DNA of 64,000 nt from NCBI GenBank assembly GCA_035470785.1, contig DATIQN010000018.1:124001-188000 (forward strand), in the 5' to 3' direction. Position numbers and translations under genes: made by a program. This document shows, piece by piece, positions 1 to 9,544 of the stretch. The number at the start of each line of letters is the position of its first letter. Within the stretch, counting starts at the first letter, position 1. The notes under the pieces were generated by a model that worked only from the letters and a program-made list of their open reading frames with translations, searched no databases and was not told the origin of the DNA. This DNA is from Croceibacterium_B sp035470785. GTDB lineage: Bacteria > Pseudomonadota > Alphaproteobacteria > Sphingomonadales > Sphingomonadaceae.

Positions 1-1
1 C

Positions 2-262
2 GAGGACCCGCGACTCAAGGCGCTGGTCACCGGCATCGAAGCGACGCAGCGCGAAATGGAGAAGGTATTCGCCCAGCACGGCATCAGCCGCATCGCCGCG
101 GTTGGTCTTCCGCTCGACCCCAACCAGCACCAGGCGATGCTCGAAGTGCCAACCACCGACGCCGAGCCGGGCACGGTCGTGCAGGAGATGCAGTCGGGCT
201 GGATGATCCGCGACCGTTTGCTACGCCCAGCAATGGTCGGAGTGGCGAAGAAGCCGGACTAA
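2..262 (+). CDS. grpE: GrpE nucleotide exchange factor, 3' end (partial)
   Basis: This is the C-terminal 86 residues of GrpE, the ADP/ATP exchange factor for DnaK in the cytoplasm. The 5' end lies before the window. The visible part matches the GrpE head: a helix (ATQREMEKVFAQHGI) runs into the beta domain with the typical 'NQHQAM' and 'GTVVQEMQSGWMIRDRLLRPAMVGVAK' style ending (quoted in part: GWMIRDRLLRPAMVGVA). dnaK and dnaJ lie 3.7 kb downstream on the same strand, separated by a block of leftward genes. The stop overlaps the stop of the convergent hydrolase gene. Identification is firm; the length is cut by the window edge. Confidence 0.95.
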   Translation, partial: EDPRLKALVTGIEATQREMEKVFAQHGISRIAAVGLPLDPNQHQAMLEVPTTDAEPGTVVQEMQSGWMIRDRLLRPAMVGVAKKPD

Positions 263-960
263 GCGGCTTCGGCGGCTACTTCTACGCCCAGCATTTCCTC
301 AAGTTCGGCTACCGACCGCAAATCTGCAAAGACCAGGCCGAGAATGTGCAACGTGGCGGCGTGTTCCTCGTCGCTCAGCGCCGCGTTGGCGTCGGCGGCC
401 ATGATCACGCGGTAGTTGTGCTGCATAGCGTCGCGCGCGGTGCTTTCGCAGCAGCAGTTGGTCAGCGTGCCGCTGATGATCACGGTGTCGATCCCGTCGG
501 CCTTGAGCATGGCCGGCAGCTCGCTGGTGCCAGGAGTGAAGGCGCTGAAGCGGTGTTTATCGAGCACAACATCACCGTCCGCGACTTCGATCGCCGGCCA
601 CAGCTGCCAGTGATGCTCGCCCGGCGTGAACGCATTCTGGTGCGTGGCGGCGCCCTCGGGACCAAGCCGGTTCCACATGACCGGCCACGCCGGCACTTCG
701 CCGTGCGGCGTGGTGTAGCGCAGGAAGTAGTTGCGTCCGCCAGCCGCGCGCACCGCTGCGCTGACCCGGTTGACCTCGTCGACAATCTCACGCGCCATCG
801 GCACCTCGACCGGCGCGCCTTCTTCTATGAAGCCGTTCTGCATGTCGACGATCAGGTGCCCAGTGCGCGCCGGATCGAGCGTGCCGAACACGTTGCGCGT
901 GCCGCCGCGCATCGCGGCGAGGCGGTCGAGGATGGCTTCGTGATCGACGGCGTGCGGCAT
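259..960 (-). CDS. isochorismatase-family cysteine hydrolase
   Basis: This 233-residue cytoplasmic protein belongs to the isochorismatase-like cysteine hydrolase superfamily, which hydrolyses amides, carbamoyl groups or vinyl ethers. The catalytic triad is visible: Asp in 'IVDMQNGF' near residue 40, Lys in 'LDKHRFSAF' near 134, and the nucleophile in 'TLTNCCCESTARDA' near 168-170, followed by the usual helix. Three consecutive cysteines at the nucleophile position are unusual. The substrate cannot be read from sequence. The gene follows the indoleamine 2,3-dioxygenase gene by 54 bases on the same strand, so the two are probably co-transcribed. That suggests, but does not prove, action on a product of indole-ring cleavage. 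Confidence 0.85.
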   Translation of the reverse strand: MPHAVDHEAILDRLAAMRGGTRNVFGTLDPARTGHLIVDMQNGFIEEGAPVEVPMAREIVDEVNRVSAAVRAAGGRNYFLRYTTPHGEVPAWPVMWNRLGPEGAATHQNAFTPGEHHWQLWPAIEVADGDVVLDKHRFSAFTPGTSELPAMLKADGIDTVIISGTLTNCCCESTARDAMQHNYRVIMAADANAALSDEEHAATLHILGLVFADLRSVAELEEMLGVEVAAEAA

Positions 961-1014
961 CGAGGGTCTCCCTAGGCCCTCATGATTCCCCGAACCGCTG
1001 CAGAATGCAACGCG

Positions 1015-2175
1015 TCAAATCACTTGCGCGCGGTTCTCGTCGCGGTGCTTCTTGAGGTACTTCATGAACGGCGTGCCGCCGGTGCCGACGTCGGGGTCGT
1101 TGCCCGGGTTCAACGCCATCTGCTTGTTGATGTAGCTCGCCGCGTATTCGAGATGGCGGGTGCGGAAACGGGCAACCTGCTCGATGCAGGCGTTGAAGGC
1201 GTCCTTGAGGCTCGGCGAGCCTGACGCGCCGACGAATTCGCGCAGGGTCGATTGCGCCGCTAGGTCCTCGACAAACCGGCGATGCGGCACCGGGCGGTAC
1301 TCATGCAGCTCGTCGAGAAAGCGCTTCAGCGGATCGTCGCTGTGGCCGACGCCGAACAGCGCATCCATTGCCGGGACGATGCTCGATTGCGAGCCGGTCT
1401 GGCCGCGATAGGCCTGAGGGCGATGCTCGAAGCGGTCGACGCCCTGGTAGACCAGGCCTTCGCCGAGCGCCGGGTTGTTTGCCCAGCCGTGGATGTAGGG
1501 GCGCACGCGCTGGAAGTAGATGTAGGGATCGCAGCGCTCGGGCATGCGCGCGAAGTGGGCGTAAATCCGCTCCCACGCCGCATCCATCTCGACCAGCAGG
1601 CGTTCGGCTTCGGCAGCATCGCCGGCCTTGGAAGCGGCGACGAGCTGCACCGCGTTATCGAGCAGAACGCCGGCCTCGGCCTCGATCGCCACGTGGACCA
1701 TGACGAACCAGTTCTCGTCCGCGCCGCCGAGGAAGTTCTGCACCATGCGGATGTTCTCGAGGATAATCGGCCCCGATTTGTCGAGCCGCGCCCAGTTATC
1801 GAGCACGTAGGCCGAGTAAGGCAGAAGCGGCGCCTGGCCGAGCCAATCGGCGAGGGCGACGATCGGGCGTGAAAGGTTGGCGGGTAGCGAGGCGGGGGCT
1901 TCGGGTTCGCCCCAGACGTAGGCCTGCACCAGGAAGCTGTAGTGCACCATTGCGGTGCGAACCTGTTCCTCAGGCGCTTCCTGCGCCCAGTCCTCGAGGG
2001 CGGGATCGGCGAGCTGCTCAAGCCAATGCCGCACGCGGCCGCTGGAAAGGAGGTCCGAGAGGTCGTCCGCCGCTCGCTTCACCTCGGCAAACTGCGAGGG
2101 CAGGGCGATCTCGTCGATTTCGTAATGCGAAAGGAAGCCGCGCGTCCGCGACAGGCCGTAATCCGATAGCTGCAT
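1015..2175 (-). CDS. indoleamine 2,3-dioxygenase family heme protein
   Basis: This 386-residue protein aligns along its length with eukaryotic indoleamine 2,3-dioxygenases, heme enzymes that open the indole ring of tryptophan to N-formylkynurenine. Visible landmarks are 'VRPYIHGW' (Arg matching the substrate-carboxylate Arg of human IDO1), 'GLVYQG', 'GSQSSIVPAMDALFG', the proximal heme His in 'RTRHLEYAASYI' and 'GTGGTPFMKYLK' near the C-terminus. I chose the ATG at 2175 (MQLSDYGLSR); an upstream TTG at 2235 adds 20 low-complexity residues that look non-coding. No other kynurenine-pathway gene is visible, apart from the possible hydrolase partner downstream. True substrates of bacterial members may be indoles other than tryptophan. 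Confidence 0.9.
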   Translation of the reverse strand: MQLSDYGLSRTRGFLSHYEIDEIALPSQFAEVKRAADDLSDLLSSGRVRHWLEQLADPALEDWAQEAPEEQVRTAMVHYSFLVQAYVWGEPEAPASLPANLSRPIVALADWLGQAPLLPYSAYVLDNWARLDKSGPIILENIRMVQNFLGGADENWFVMVHVAIEAEAGVLLDNAVQLVAASKAGDAAEAERLLVEMDAAWERIYAHFARMPERCDPYIYFQRVRPYIHGWANNPALGEGLVYQGVDRFEHRPQAYRGQTGSQSSIVPAMDALFGVGHSDDPLKRFLDELHEYRPVPHRRFVEDLAAQSTLREFVGASGSPSLKDAFNACIEQVARFRTRHLEYAASYINKQMALNPGNDPDVGTGGTPFMKYLKKHRDENRAQVI

Positions 2176-2250
2176 GGGTGAACCTGAGGCCCGGGCGCGG
2201 GTTGGGCCGCCCGGATGGTTCGCCGATGGTATCAAGTGAAACCGATTAGC

Positions 2251-2757
2251 TCAAGACGGGTCGCGAAACATATCCATCTCGCGAACGCCGCGCTGCTTGC
2301 GCGCGGCATCGACCAGCCGGCGCAGTTCCTCGCGGCGCATCTGCGCTTTCGGCACGTTGCGCAGGAGCAGCTCGCCTGTGCGCGTGGTCTCGTCGCTCGA
2401 TGTGAGGCAGATCGTGCCGATCCCGGCCCACTGGTTGAGCAGGCTGAAATCCATGCGGATGTCCTTGATGCGGTAGAGTTCGACCTCATCGATACTCTTC
2501 ATGAAAATCCCGCGCCTGAGGACCAGCCGCTCCGGCGTGATTTCGTAAAGCGAACTCATCACGTCGAGCCATTTGAACAGGAATATCACCAGGGCGACAC
2601 CGGTGAGGAGCAGCGGCCAGGCGTGCCAGTTGCCCGCCGCGGCGATGGTCAGGACGATCCCGAGCAGGCCGAGCACCAGCGTGCCGAGCCCCGCCGCCGT
2701 GCCCCAGAACCACCCACCGAGCGACGAGCGAAACGTATCCTGCACCTGGTCCACCAT
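2251..2757 (-). CDS. PH-domain (DUF304-like) membrane protein
   Basis: This 168-residue protein has two adjacent transmembrane helices (about residues 18-38 and 44-62, rich in Leu/Val/Ala). A bacterial PH-like domain follows: 'YEITPERLVLRRGIFMKSIDEVELYRIKDIRMDFSLL', quoted here only in outline, with key parts YEITPERLVLRRG and ELYRIKDI. This is the usual arrangement of the YdbS/YdbT-type family, whose molecular role is poorly known; some members affect envelope stress or membrane lipid tolerance. I used the ATG at 2757; longer starts add a proline/arginine-rich stretch without support. It sits between an HExxH protein gene and the dioxygenase gene on the same strand. Confidence 0.8.
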   Translation of the reverse strand: MVDQVQDTFRSSLGGWFWGTAAGLGTLVLGLLGIVLTIAAAGNWHAWPLLLTGVALVIFLFKWLDVMSSLYEITPERLVLRRGIFMKSIDEVELYRIKDIRMDFSLLNQWAGIGTICLTSSDETTRTGELLLRNVPKAQMRREELRRLVDAARKQRGVREMDMFRDPS

Positions 2758-2785
2758 AGGGCGTGTCCTCCGATCGCCGGCCGGT

Positions 2786-3205
2786 TTATCGCGCGCCGGG
2801 GAAATCCACCAGCCAATCGTACGACGCCGGATCGGCAACGCCCGCGAGCCTGATCCCCTGGCGCAACAGGAACGCATGGCGGACGATCTCTGCCTGCTGC
2901 TCGATTCCGTAGCGCGTAAGCGGCCAGCCCGGCTTGAGGCGGTAGTCGTAGCGGCACAGGGGATGGCGGTGGAGCAACAGGAACCACTCGCCGCGCCCCT
3001 GGGTCTGCCAAACGTGGGTCAGTTCATGGATGAATAGGCCGGTAGCGGGCAGCGGGCTTTGCGAGAAATCATCGCAATAAGCGTCGCCAAGCGGATGAAA
3101 ATGCAGGTGTCCGCGCGGCGCCATCGTTACGCGCCGCGGCTGCAAGGGGAAGAACTTGCGCCGGCGGATCGTGATGCGCTCGTAGGCGAGGGCGTTGCCG
3201 AACAC
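2786..3205 (-). CDS. HExxH 'vgr-related' protein, N-terminus uncertain
   Basis: The protein carries 'FIHELTHVWQTQ', an HExxH zinc-metallopeptidase-like signature, followed by 'RYDYRLKPGWPLTRYGIEQQAEIVRHAFLLR', of which the key piece is GIEQQAEIV with a possible third ligand Glu. I recognise the pattern from sphingomonad proteins annotated as vgr-related; their function is unknown and no VgrG domain is present. The coordinates use the first conventional start, GTG at 3205. The frame is open further upstream and encodes 'RRLTDGEVALARS', which looks like the conserved N-terminus, back to a CTG at 3280 that overlaps the TGA of the PCuAC gene. The real protein is therefore probably about 164 residues, translationally coupled to that gene. 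Confidence 0.7.
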   Translation of the reverse strand: MFGNALAYERITIRRRKFFPLQPRRVTMAPRGHLHFHPLGDAYCDDFSQSPLPATGLFIHELTHVWQTQGRGEWFLLLHRHPLCRYDYRLKPGWPLTRYGIEQQAEIVRHAFLLRQGIRLAGVADPASYDWLVDFPGAR

Positions 3206-3276
3206 ACTGCGCGCAAGCGCAACCTCGCCATCGGTGAGCCGGCGCTCGCCGCCGGGCGGAAGCCGGAACGCCTCGT

Positions 3277-3771
3277 TCAGCGCGCGTCGCCCGCGGCGAG
3301 GATCTCGGCGGGGAAGACCGCCTTGTCGCCGCCCTTGAAGCTCAGCATGACATCCGTCGTGCCGCCCTTGGCGAGCGTGTTGTCCAGATCCATCGCCATC
3401 ACGTGCAGGCCGGCGGGCTTGAACACGAGTTCGCCGTGCGCGGGGACTGCGACCGTCGGCATCATCTCCATGCTGGACATGCCGTTGGCAGTGGTCGTCT
3501 GGTGGATCATCGCGCTTTGTGCGCCTTTGACCTCGGCGCCCTTGATCGGCTCGGCGTTCGCCGAATCGTTATGCAGGGTGAAGTAGACCGCGCCGGGATT
3601 GCCCTTGACCGCCGGCAGCACGAGCCGCGCGTCGCTGACTGTAATGCCCTCGGGCGCATCGGGCGCCGCCTTGGCGGTCGCCTTGGCAGAGGGTTGCGAT
3701 TGGCTGCCACAACAGGCCAGCGCGAGGGTGCCCAAGGCAAGCGCCAGCGGCGCTAAGACGGCGAATTTCAT
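3277..3771 (-). CDS. PCuAC-family periplasmic copper chaperone
   Basis: This 164-residue exported protein has an N-terminal hydrophobic segment ending 'LALACCG', a plausible lipobox, so it may be a lipoprotein. The mature part holds the exact PCuAC copper-binding pattern H-x10-M-x21-H-x-M (His in 'MIHQTTT', Met in 'SSMEMM', then 'LHVMAM'). Members bind Cu(I) in the periplasm and deliver it to the CuA or CuB site of cytochrome oxidase, often with Sco. Neither Sco nor oxidase genes are in the window. The start is the ATG at 3771 (MKFAVLAPLAL); longer starts would place charged residues before the signal. The gene diverges from dnaK across a 178-base region. Confidence 0.9.
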   Translation of the reverse strand: MKFAVLAPLALALGTLALACCGSQSQPSAKATAKAAPDAPEGITVSDARLVLPAVKGNPGAVYFTLHNDSANAEPIKGAEVKGAQSAMIHQTTTANGMSSMEMMPTVAVPAHGELVFKPAGLHVMAMDLDNTLAKGGTTDVMLSFKGGDKAVFPAEILAAGDAR

Positions 3772-3819
3772 TGTGATTTCGGAGCTCCTGTTCGGGCGAT
3801 TTTCTAACCGGGCGCCTCT

Positions 3820-3849
3820 CTTGTGCCAAGACAAACCGCTCCTATATCG
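3820..3849 (+). promoter_or_regulatory. probable sigma-32 (heat-shock) promoter of dnaK
   Basis: CTTG at 3820-3823, a 17-base gap and CCTATAT at 3841-3847 match the alphaproteobacterial heat-shock consensus as I know it (CTTG, 17-18 bases, CYTAT-T). It ends about 100 bases before the dnaK ATG and points toward it. I saw no CIRCE inverted repeat in this gap. The assignment is a motif match only. Confidence 0.6.
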
Positions 3850-3949
3850 CCGACAACATAGAGTGCTCAACCGAGCCGCCGACCGGTCTCGCCCCTTGGA
3901 CGGGGAGCCGACAGCGCGGCGTCAAATTGTAAGAGGAACTGGGGAAACC

Positions 3950-5875
<1,926 letters not shown>

Positions 5876-5894
5876 TCGCCTGATGAAAACCCTG

Positions 5895-5927
5895 ACCGCC
5901 ACCGTCGCCAATCGCGCCGGTGGCGGT
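5895..5927 (+). terminator. hairpin between dnaK and dnaJ
   Basis: ACCGCCACCG at 5895-5904 pairs perfectly with CGGTGGCGGT at 5918-5927 around a 13-base loop. No T-run follows. It most likely attenuates read-through or protects the dnaK message end so that DnaJ is made in smaller amounts. Confidence 0.5.
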
Positions 5928-5953
5928 TAAGGTATCTGGGCGGGGTCAACTAA

Positions 5954-7078
5954 ATGTCAGCGATGGAAACCGATTTCTACGAAGTCCTGGGCGTCGCCCG
6001 CGATGCGGACGGTGCGGCGATCAAGGCCGCCTATCGCAAGCTGGCGATGGAGTTCCACCCCGACCGCAACGGTGGGTGCAAGGACAACGAGGACAAGTTC
6101 AAGGCCGTCAGCGCCGCCTACGAGTGCCTGAAGGACCCGCAGAAGCGCGCCGCCTATGACCGCTTCGGCCACGCTGCGTTCCAGAACGGGGGCGGATTCG
6201 GCGGCGGCCAGCAAGGCGCGGACTTCGCCGACCTAGGCGACATTTTCGAAACGATCTTCGGCAACGCCTTCGGCGGCGGCAACGCGCGCCAGCGCCCGCG
6301 CCGCGGGGCCGACTTGCGCTACGACATGCAGATCGGGCTCGAGGAAGCTTTCCACGGCAAGAGCACCGAAATCCAGGTCGAAGTCTCCGTCGCTTGCGAG
6401 CCGTGCCAAGGCAGCGGCGCCGAGCCCGGCACCGGCACGCGAACTTGCAACTTGTGCCACGGCCACGGCAAGGTCCGCGCGCAGCAGGGCTTCTTCGTCA
6501 TCGAGAAGCCGTGCCACAACTGCCACGGCCGCGGCGAGGTGCTCGAGAGCCCGTGCCGCGAATGCCGCGGCGAAGGCCGTGTCGACAAGGTGCAGCAGCT
6601 GGCGGTGGACATCCCCGCCGGGGTCGACACCGGCACGCGCATCCGGCTCGCCGGCAAGGGCGAGGCCGGGCCGCAAGGCGCGCCTCCAGGCGACCTGTAC
6701 ATTTTCGTTCACGTCCGCCCGCACGCGGTATTCGAGCGTGAGGGGACGACGCTATTCACCCGCGTGCCGATCAGCTTTTCGACCGCCGCGCTTGGCGGCA
6801 CGATCGAAATCCCCGGCCTGGACGGCGAGACTCACGCCATCGACATCCCCGCGGGCATCCAGAACGGTAAGCAGCTGCGCAAGCGCGGCGCGGGCATGCC
6901 AGTGCTGCAGGGACGGGGCCGCGGAGATCTCGTCACCGAAATCGCGGTCGAGACGCCGACCAGGCTCAGCAAGGAGCAGAAGGCGATCCTCGAGCAGTTC
7001 CGCGCGACCGAGACCGGCGACGAATGCCCCGAGAGCCGCGGCTTCTTCGACAAGCTCAAGGGCGCGTTCGGGGCTTAG
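5954..7078 (+). CDS. dnaJ: co-chaperone DnaJ (Hsp40)
   Basis: This 374-residue class I J-protein stimulates the DnaK ATPase and presents substrates. The J domain (residues about 6-70) has the HPD triad at 35-37. A Gly/Phe-rich linker follows (GGGFGGGQQG), then four zinc-binding CxxCxGxG repeats (CEPCQGSG, CNLCHGHG, CHNCHGRG, CRECRGEG) and the C-terminal beta domains. The coordinates take the first ATG; a second one three codons later (METDFYEVLGV) is equally plausible. The gene lies directly behind dnaK. Confidence 0.98.
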   Translation: MSAMETDFYEVLGVARDADGAAIKAAYRKLAMEFHPDRNGGCKDNEDKFKAVSAAYECLKDPQKRAAYDRFGHAAFQNGGGFGGGQQGADFADLGDIFETIFGNAFGGGNARQRPRRGADLRYDMQIGLEEAFHGKSTEIQVEVSVACEPCQGSGAEPGTGTRTCNLCHGHGKVRAQQGFFVIEKPCHNCHGRGEVLESPCRECRGEGRVDKVQQLAVDIPAGVDTGTRIRLAGKGEAGPQGAPPGDLYIFVHVRPHAVFEREGTTLFTRVPISFSTAALGGTIEIPGLDGETHAIDIPAGIQNGKQLRKRGAGMPVLQGRGRGDLVTEIAVETPTRLSKEQKAILEQFRATETGDECPESRGFFDKLKGAFGA

Positions 7079-7143
7079 TACCCTGTCAACTGTGTCAACT
7101 TCGTGGGCTTGCGTTCATGGTTTGTTCCCGTTAACCTGAACGC

Positions 7144-8511
7144 ATGTCGAAGACCAAGCGCCGCTATGTTTGCCAGGCCTGCGGGGCGGTGTCGCACCGC
7201 TGGCAGGGGCAATGCGGCGACTGCGCCGAGTGGAACACGCTGGTCGAAGATGCACCGGCGAGCGTCTTTTCTTTGAAGCACGACTTGTCGAACGGTGGGC
7301 GGCCGATCGAGTTCGTCAAGCTCGACGCGCCGGTCGAGGCGCTCAAGCGCCGCTCTACGGGCCTTGCTGAATTCGATCGCGCGCTCGGCGGCGGGCTGGT
7401 CCCCGGCGCGGCGATCCTGATGGGCGGCGATCCCGGCATCGGCAAATCGACCTTGCTGCTGCAGGCCGCGGCCCGGCTCGCCGGCGAAGGGGCCGACGTG
7501 GTCTATGTCAGCGGCGAGGAAGCGGCCGGGCAAGTGCGGCTGCGCGCCGCCCGCCTCGGCCATGCCGCGGCGCCGATCCGCTTCGCCTCGGCGACCTCCG
7601 TGCGCGACATCCTGACCACGCTGGCGCAAGGCAAGACGCCCGAGCTACTGGTGATCGATTCGATCCAGACCATGCATTCCGACACCATCGAAGGCGCCCC
7701 CGGGACGGTCAGCCAGGTCCGCGGCTGCGCGTTCGAGCTGATCCGCTACGCCAAGGAATCGGGCTGCGCGCTGGTCCTCGTCGGCCACGTCACGAAGGAC
7801 GGCACGATCGCCGGGCCGCGCGTGCTCGAGCACATGGTCGACGTCGTGATGAGCTTCGAGGGCGAGCGCAGCCACCAGTACCGCATCCTGCGCGCGCTGA
7901 AGAACCGCTTCGGCGCCGTCGACGAGATCGGCGTGTTCGCGATGGCGGGGCAGGGGCTCGACGAAGTGCCCAACCCCTCGTCGCTGTTCCTTACCGGGCG
8001 CGACGAGCCGGTGGCCGGCAGCGCGGTGTTCCCCGCGCTCGAAGGCACCCGGCCGGTGCTGGTCGAGGTCCAGGCGCTGATCGTGCGGTTGCAATCGGGC
8101 GCCACGCCGCGGCGCGCGGTGGTCGGCTGGGACTCGGGCCGGCTGGCGATGCTGCTGGCGGTGCTCGAATCGCGCTGCGGGCTCAATTTCAGCTCGGCCG
8201 AGGTCTATCTCAACGTCTCGGGCGGCTACCGCCTGGCCGATCCCGCCGCCGACCTCGCGGTCGCCGCGGCGCTCATCTCGGCGCTGGCCGACAAGCCGCT
8301 GCCGCTGCGCGGGGCTTTCTTCGGCGAAATCTCGCTCGCCGGCGAAGTGCGCCCGGTCGCGCACGCGGGCCTGCGGCTGCGGGAAGCGGTCAAGCTCGGC
8401 TTCGAGATCGCCTATGGGCCCGAGGATATCGGCGAGCGTCCGGGCGGCTTGCGATACGAAGGTCTCGACCGTCTGCCGAAGCTCGTTGACCGCATCATGG
8501 CGGGCTCATAG
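7144..8511 (+). CDS. radA: DNA repair protein RadA (Sms)
   Basis: This 455-residue protein is a RecA-like ATPase and branch-migration helicase used in recombinational repair. A C4 zinc finger is at the N-terminus (C10, C13, C24, C27). Walker A is 'GGDPGIGKST' near 94-103, Walker B is 'LLVIDSIQT', and the RadA-specific motif is 'LKNRFGAVDEIG'. A C-terminal Lon-protease-like domain carries 'AALISALADKPLP'. Length and motif order are typical. It begins 65 bases after dnaJ. cvpA follows after a hairpin. Confidence 0.97.
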   Translation: MSKTKRRYVCQACGAVSHRWQGQCGDCAEWNTLVEDAPASVFSLKHDLSNGGRPIEFVKLDAPVEALKRRSTGLAEFDRALGGGLVPGAAILMGGDPGIGKSTLLLQAAARLAGEGADVVYVSGEEAAGQVRLRAARLGHAAAPIRFASATSVRDILTTLAQGKTPELLVIDSIQTMHSDTIEGAPGTVSQVRGCAFELIRYAKESGCALVLVGHVTKDGTIAGPRVLEHMVDVVMSFEGERSHQYRILRALKNRFGAVDEIGVFAMAGQGLDEVPNPSSLFLTGRDEPVAGSAVFPALEGTRPVLVEVQALIVRLQSGATPRRAVVGWDSGRLAMLLAVLESRCGLNFSSAEVYLNVSGGYRLADPAADLAVAAALISALADKPLPLRGAFFGEISLAGEVRPVAHAGLRLREAVKLGFEIAYGPEDIGERPGGLRYEGLDRLPKLVDRIMAGS

Positions 8512-8540
8512 AATCCTAACCAGGCGGCGGGTTAGATTCT
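8510..8540 (+). terminator. hairpin after radA
   Basis: AGAATCCTAACC (8510-8521) pairs with GGTTAGATTCT (8530-8540), an 11-bp stem with one bulged C. It overlaps the radA stop codon and has no T-run. It may be a Rho-assisted end or an RNA-stability element before cvpA. Confidence 0.4.
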
Positions 8541-8547
8541 TCACCAC

Positions 8548-9078
8548 ATGACGGCTCTCGATATTGTTGCCCTGTTGATAGTGGCGGTCGCCGCGGTAGG
8601 CGGATTCATGCGCGGCTTCGTGCAGGAGATTCTCTCGCTGGCGGCGTGGATCCTGGCGATCTTCGCGATTCGCTACCTTCACACAGACCTGACCGAATGG
8701 CTGTCGAACTACATCGGCACGCCGACCAGCGCGGCCTTGTTGGCCTTCGCGCTGCTGCTGCTGATACCTTATGCGGCGATGAAGCTCATCGCCGGGCGGC
8801 TGGGCCAGGCTACCCGCAATTCGATCATCGGCCCATTCGACCGCGTTCTCGGCTTCGGCTTCGGCGCGGTGAAAGGGTTGATCATGGTGGTCGTGGCGTT
8901 CTCGGTTCTGGTGCTCGGCTACGACACTGTGTGGGGCTCACAGGGCAGGCCCGAATGGATCACCACCGCGCGGACTTATCCGTTCATCAACGCCGCGTCG
9001 GACGAGATGGTCCAGCTGATCAGGATGCGCCGCGAACGGCTCGAGGAAGAGGACGCCGCGGTGCCTTCGGCGCACTGA
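8548..9078 (+). CDS. cvpA: CvpA family membrane protein
   Basis: This 176-residue inner-membrane protein belongs to the CvpA (colicin V production) family. The N-terminus 'ALDIVALLIVAVAAVGGFMRGFVQEILSL' (in part FMRGFVQEIL) is characteristic, followed by three further hydrophobic segments near residues 30-45, 60-80 and 105-125. The C-terminus is charged and cytoplasmic. CvpA homologues are linked to envelope homeostasis and bile or colicin phenotypes, but the activity is unknown. The stop overlaps the start of the next gene (TGATG), so the two are coupled. Confidence 0.9.
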   Translation: MTALDIVALLIVAVAAVGGFMRGFVQEILSLAAWILAIFAIRYLHTDLTEWLSNYIGTPTSAALLAFALLLLIPYAAMKLIAGRLGQATRNSIIGPFDRVLGFGFGAVKGLIMVVVAFSVLVLGYDTVWGSQGRPEWITTARTYPFINAASDEMVQLIRMRRERLEEEDAAVPSAH

Positions 9079-9512
9079 TGGCCGGCGCCGACAAGCTCTA
9101 CACGCCCGAACTGCTCGCGCTGGCGGTCGGGCTTGCCGAATTCCCCGCCGACCCCTCGCTGCCGCTGCACGGCCAGGCGCGCTCGAAGAGCTGCGGCAGT
9201 ACCCTGAGCGCCGACATCGGGCTCGACGAGGCGGGATGCATCGAACGTATCGGCCTGCAGGTCCGCGCTTGTGCCGTCGGCCAGGCCGCCGCGGCGATCT
9301 TCGCCAAGGCCGCCTTCGGCCGGAACCTCGCCGAGATCGAAGGCACCCATGCGGCACTCCACGCGTGGCTTGCCGGAACGGCTGGCTTGCCCGACTGGCC
9401 GGGCCTCGCCGCAATCGCGCCAGCGCGGGACTTTCGCGGCCGCCACGGCGCGATCATGCTGCCGTGGACGGCGGCGCGCGACGCCCTTTCCACTGCCGCC
9501 CCGGGCGGCTAA
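9078..9512 (+). CDS. iron-sulfur cluster scaffold protein (SufU/NifU-N-like)
   Basis: This 144-residue protein resembles the NifU N-terminal/SufU scaffold fold, where cysteines hold a transient Fe-S cluster for transfer to apoproteins. Candidate ligands are the Cys in 'SKSCGSTL', the Cys in 'EAGCIERI' and the Cys in 'VRACAVGQAAAA'. The last sits before an alanine-rich helix as in the family. The classic GDxxxxC start of SufU is altered here, so this is a divergent member of the kind common in sphingomonads. It starts at the ATG overlapping the cvpA stop. No suf or isc genes are nearby. Confidence 0.7.
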   Translation: MAGADKLYTPELLALAVGLAEFPADPSLPLHGQARSKSCGSTLSADIGLDEAGCIERIGLQVRACAVGQAAAAIFAKAAFGRNLAEIEGTHAALHAWLAGTAGLPDWPGLAAIAPARDFRGRHGAIMLPWTAARDALSTAAPGG

Positions 9513-9544
9513 TCGAAGGCGGCGAGGGGAGCGAGGGGATCACC

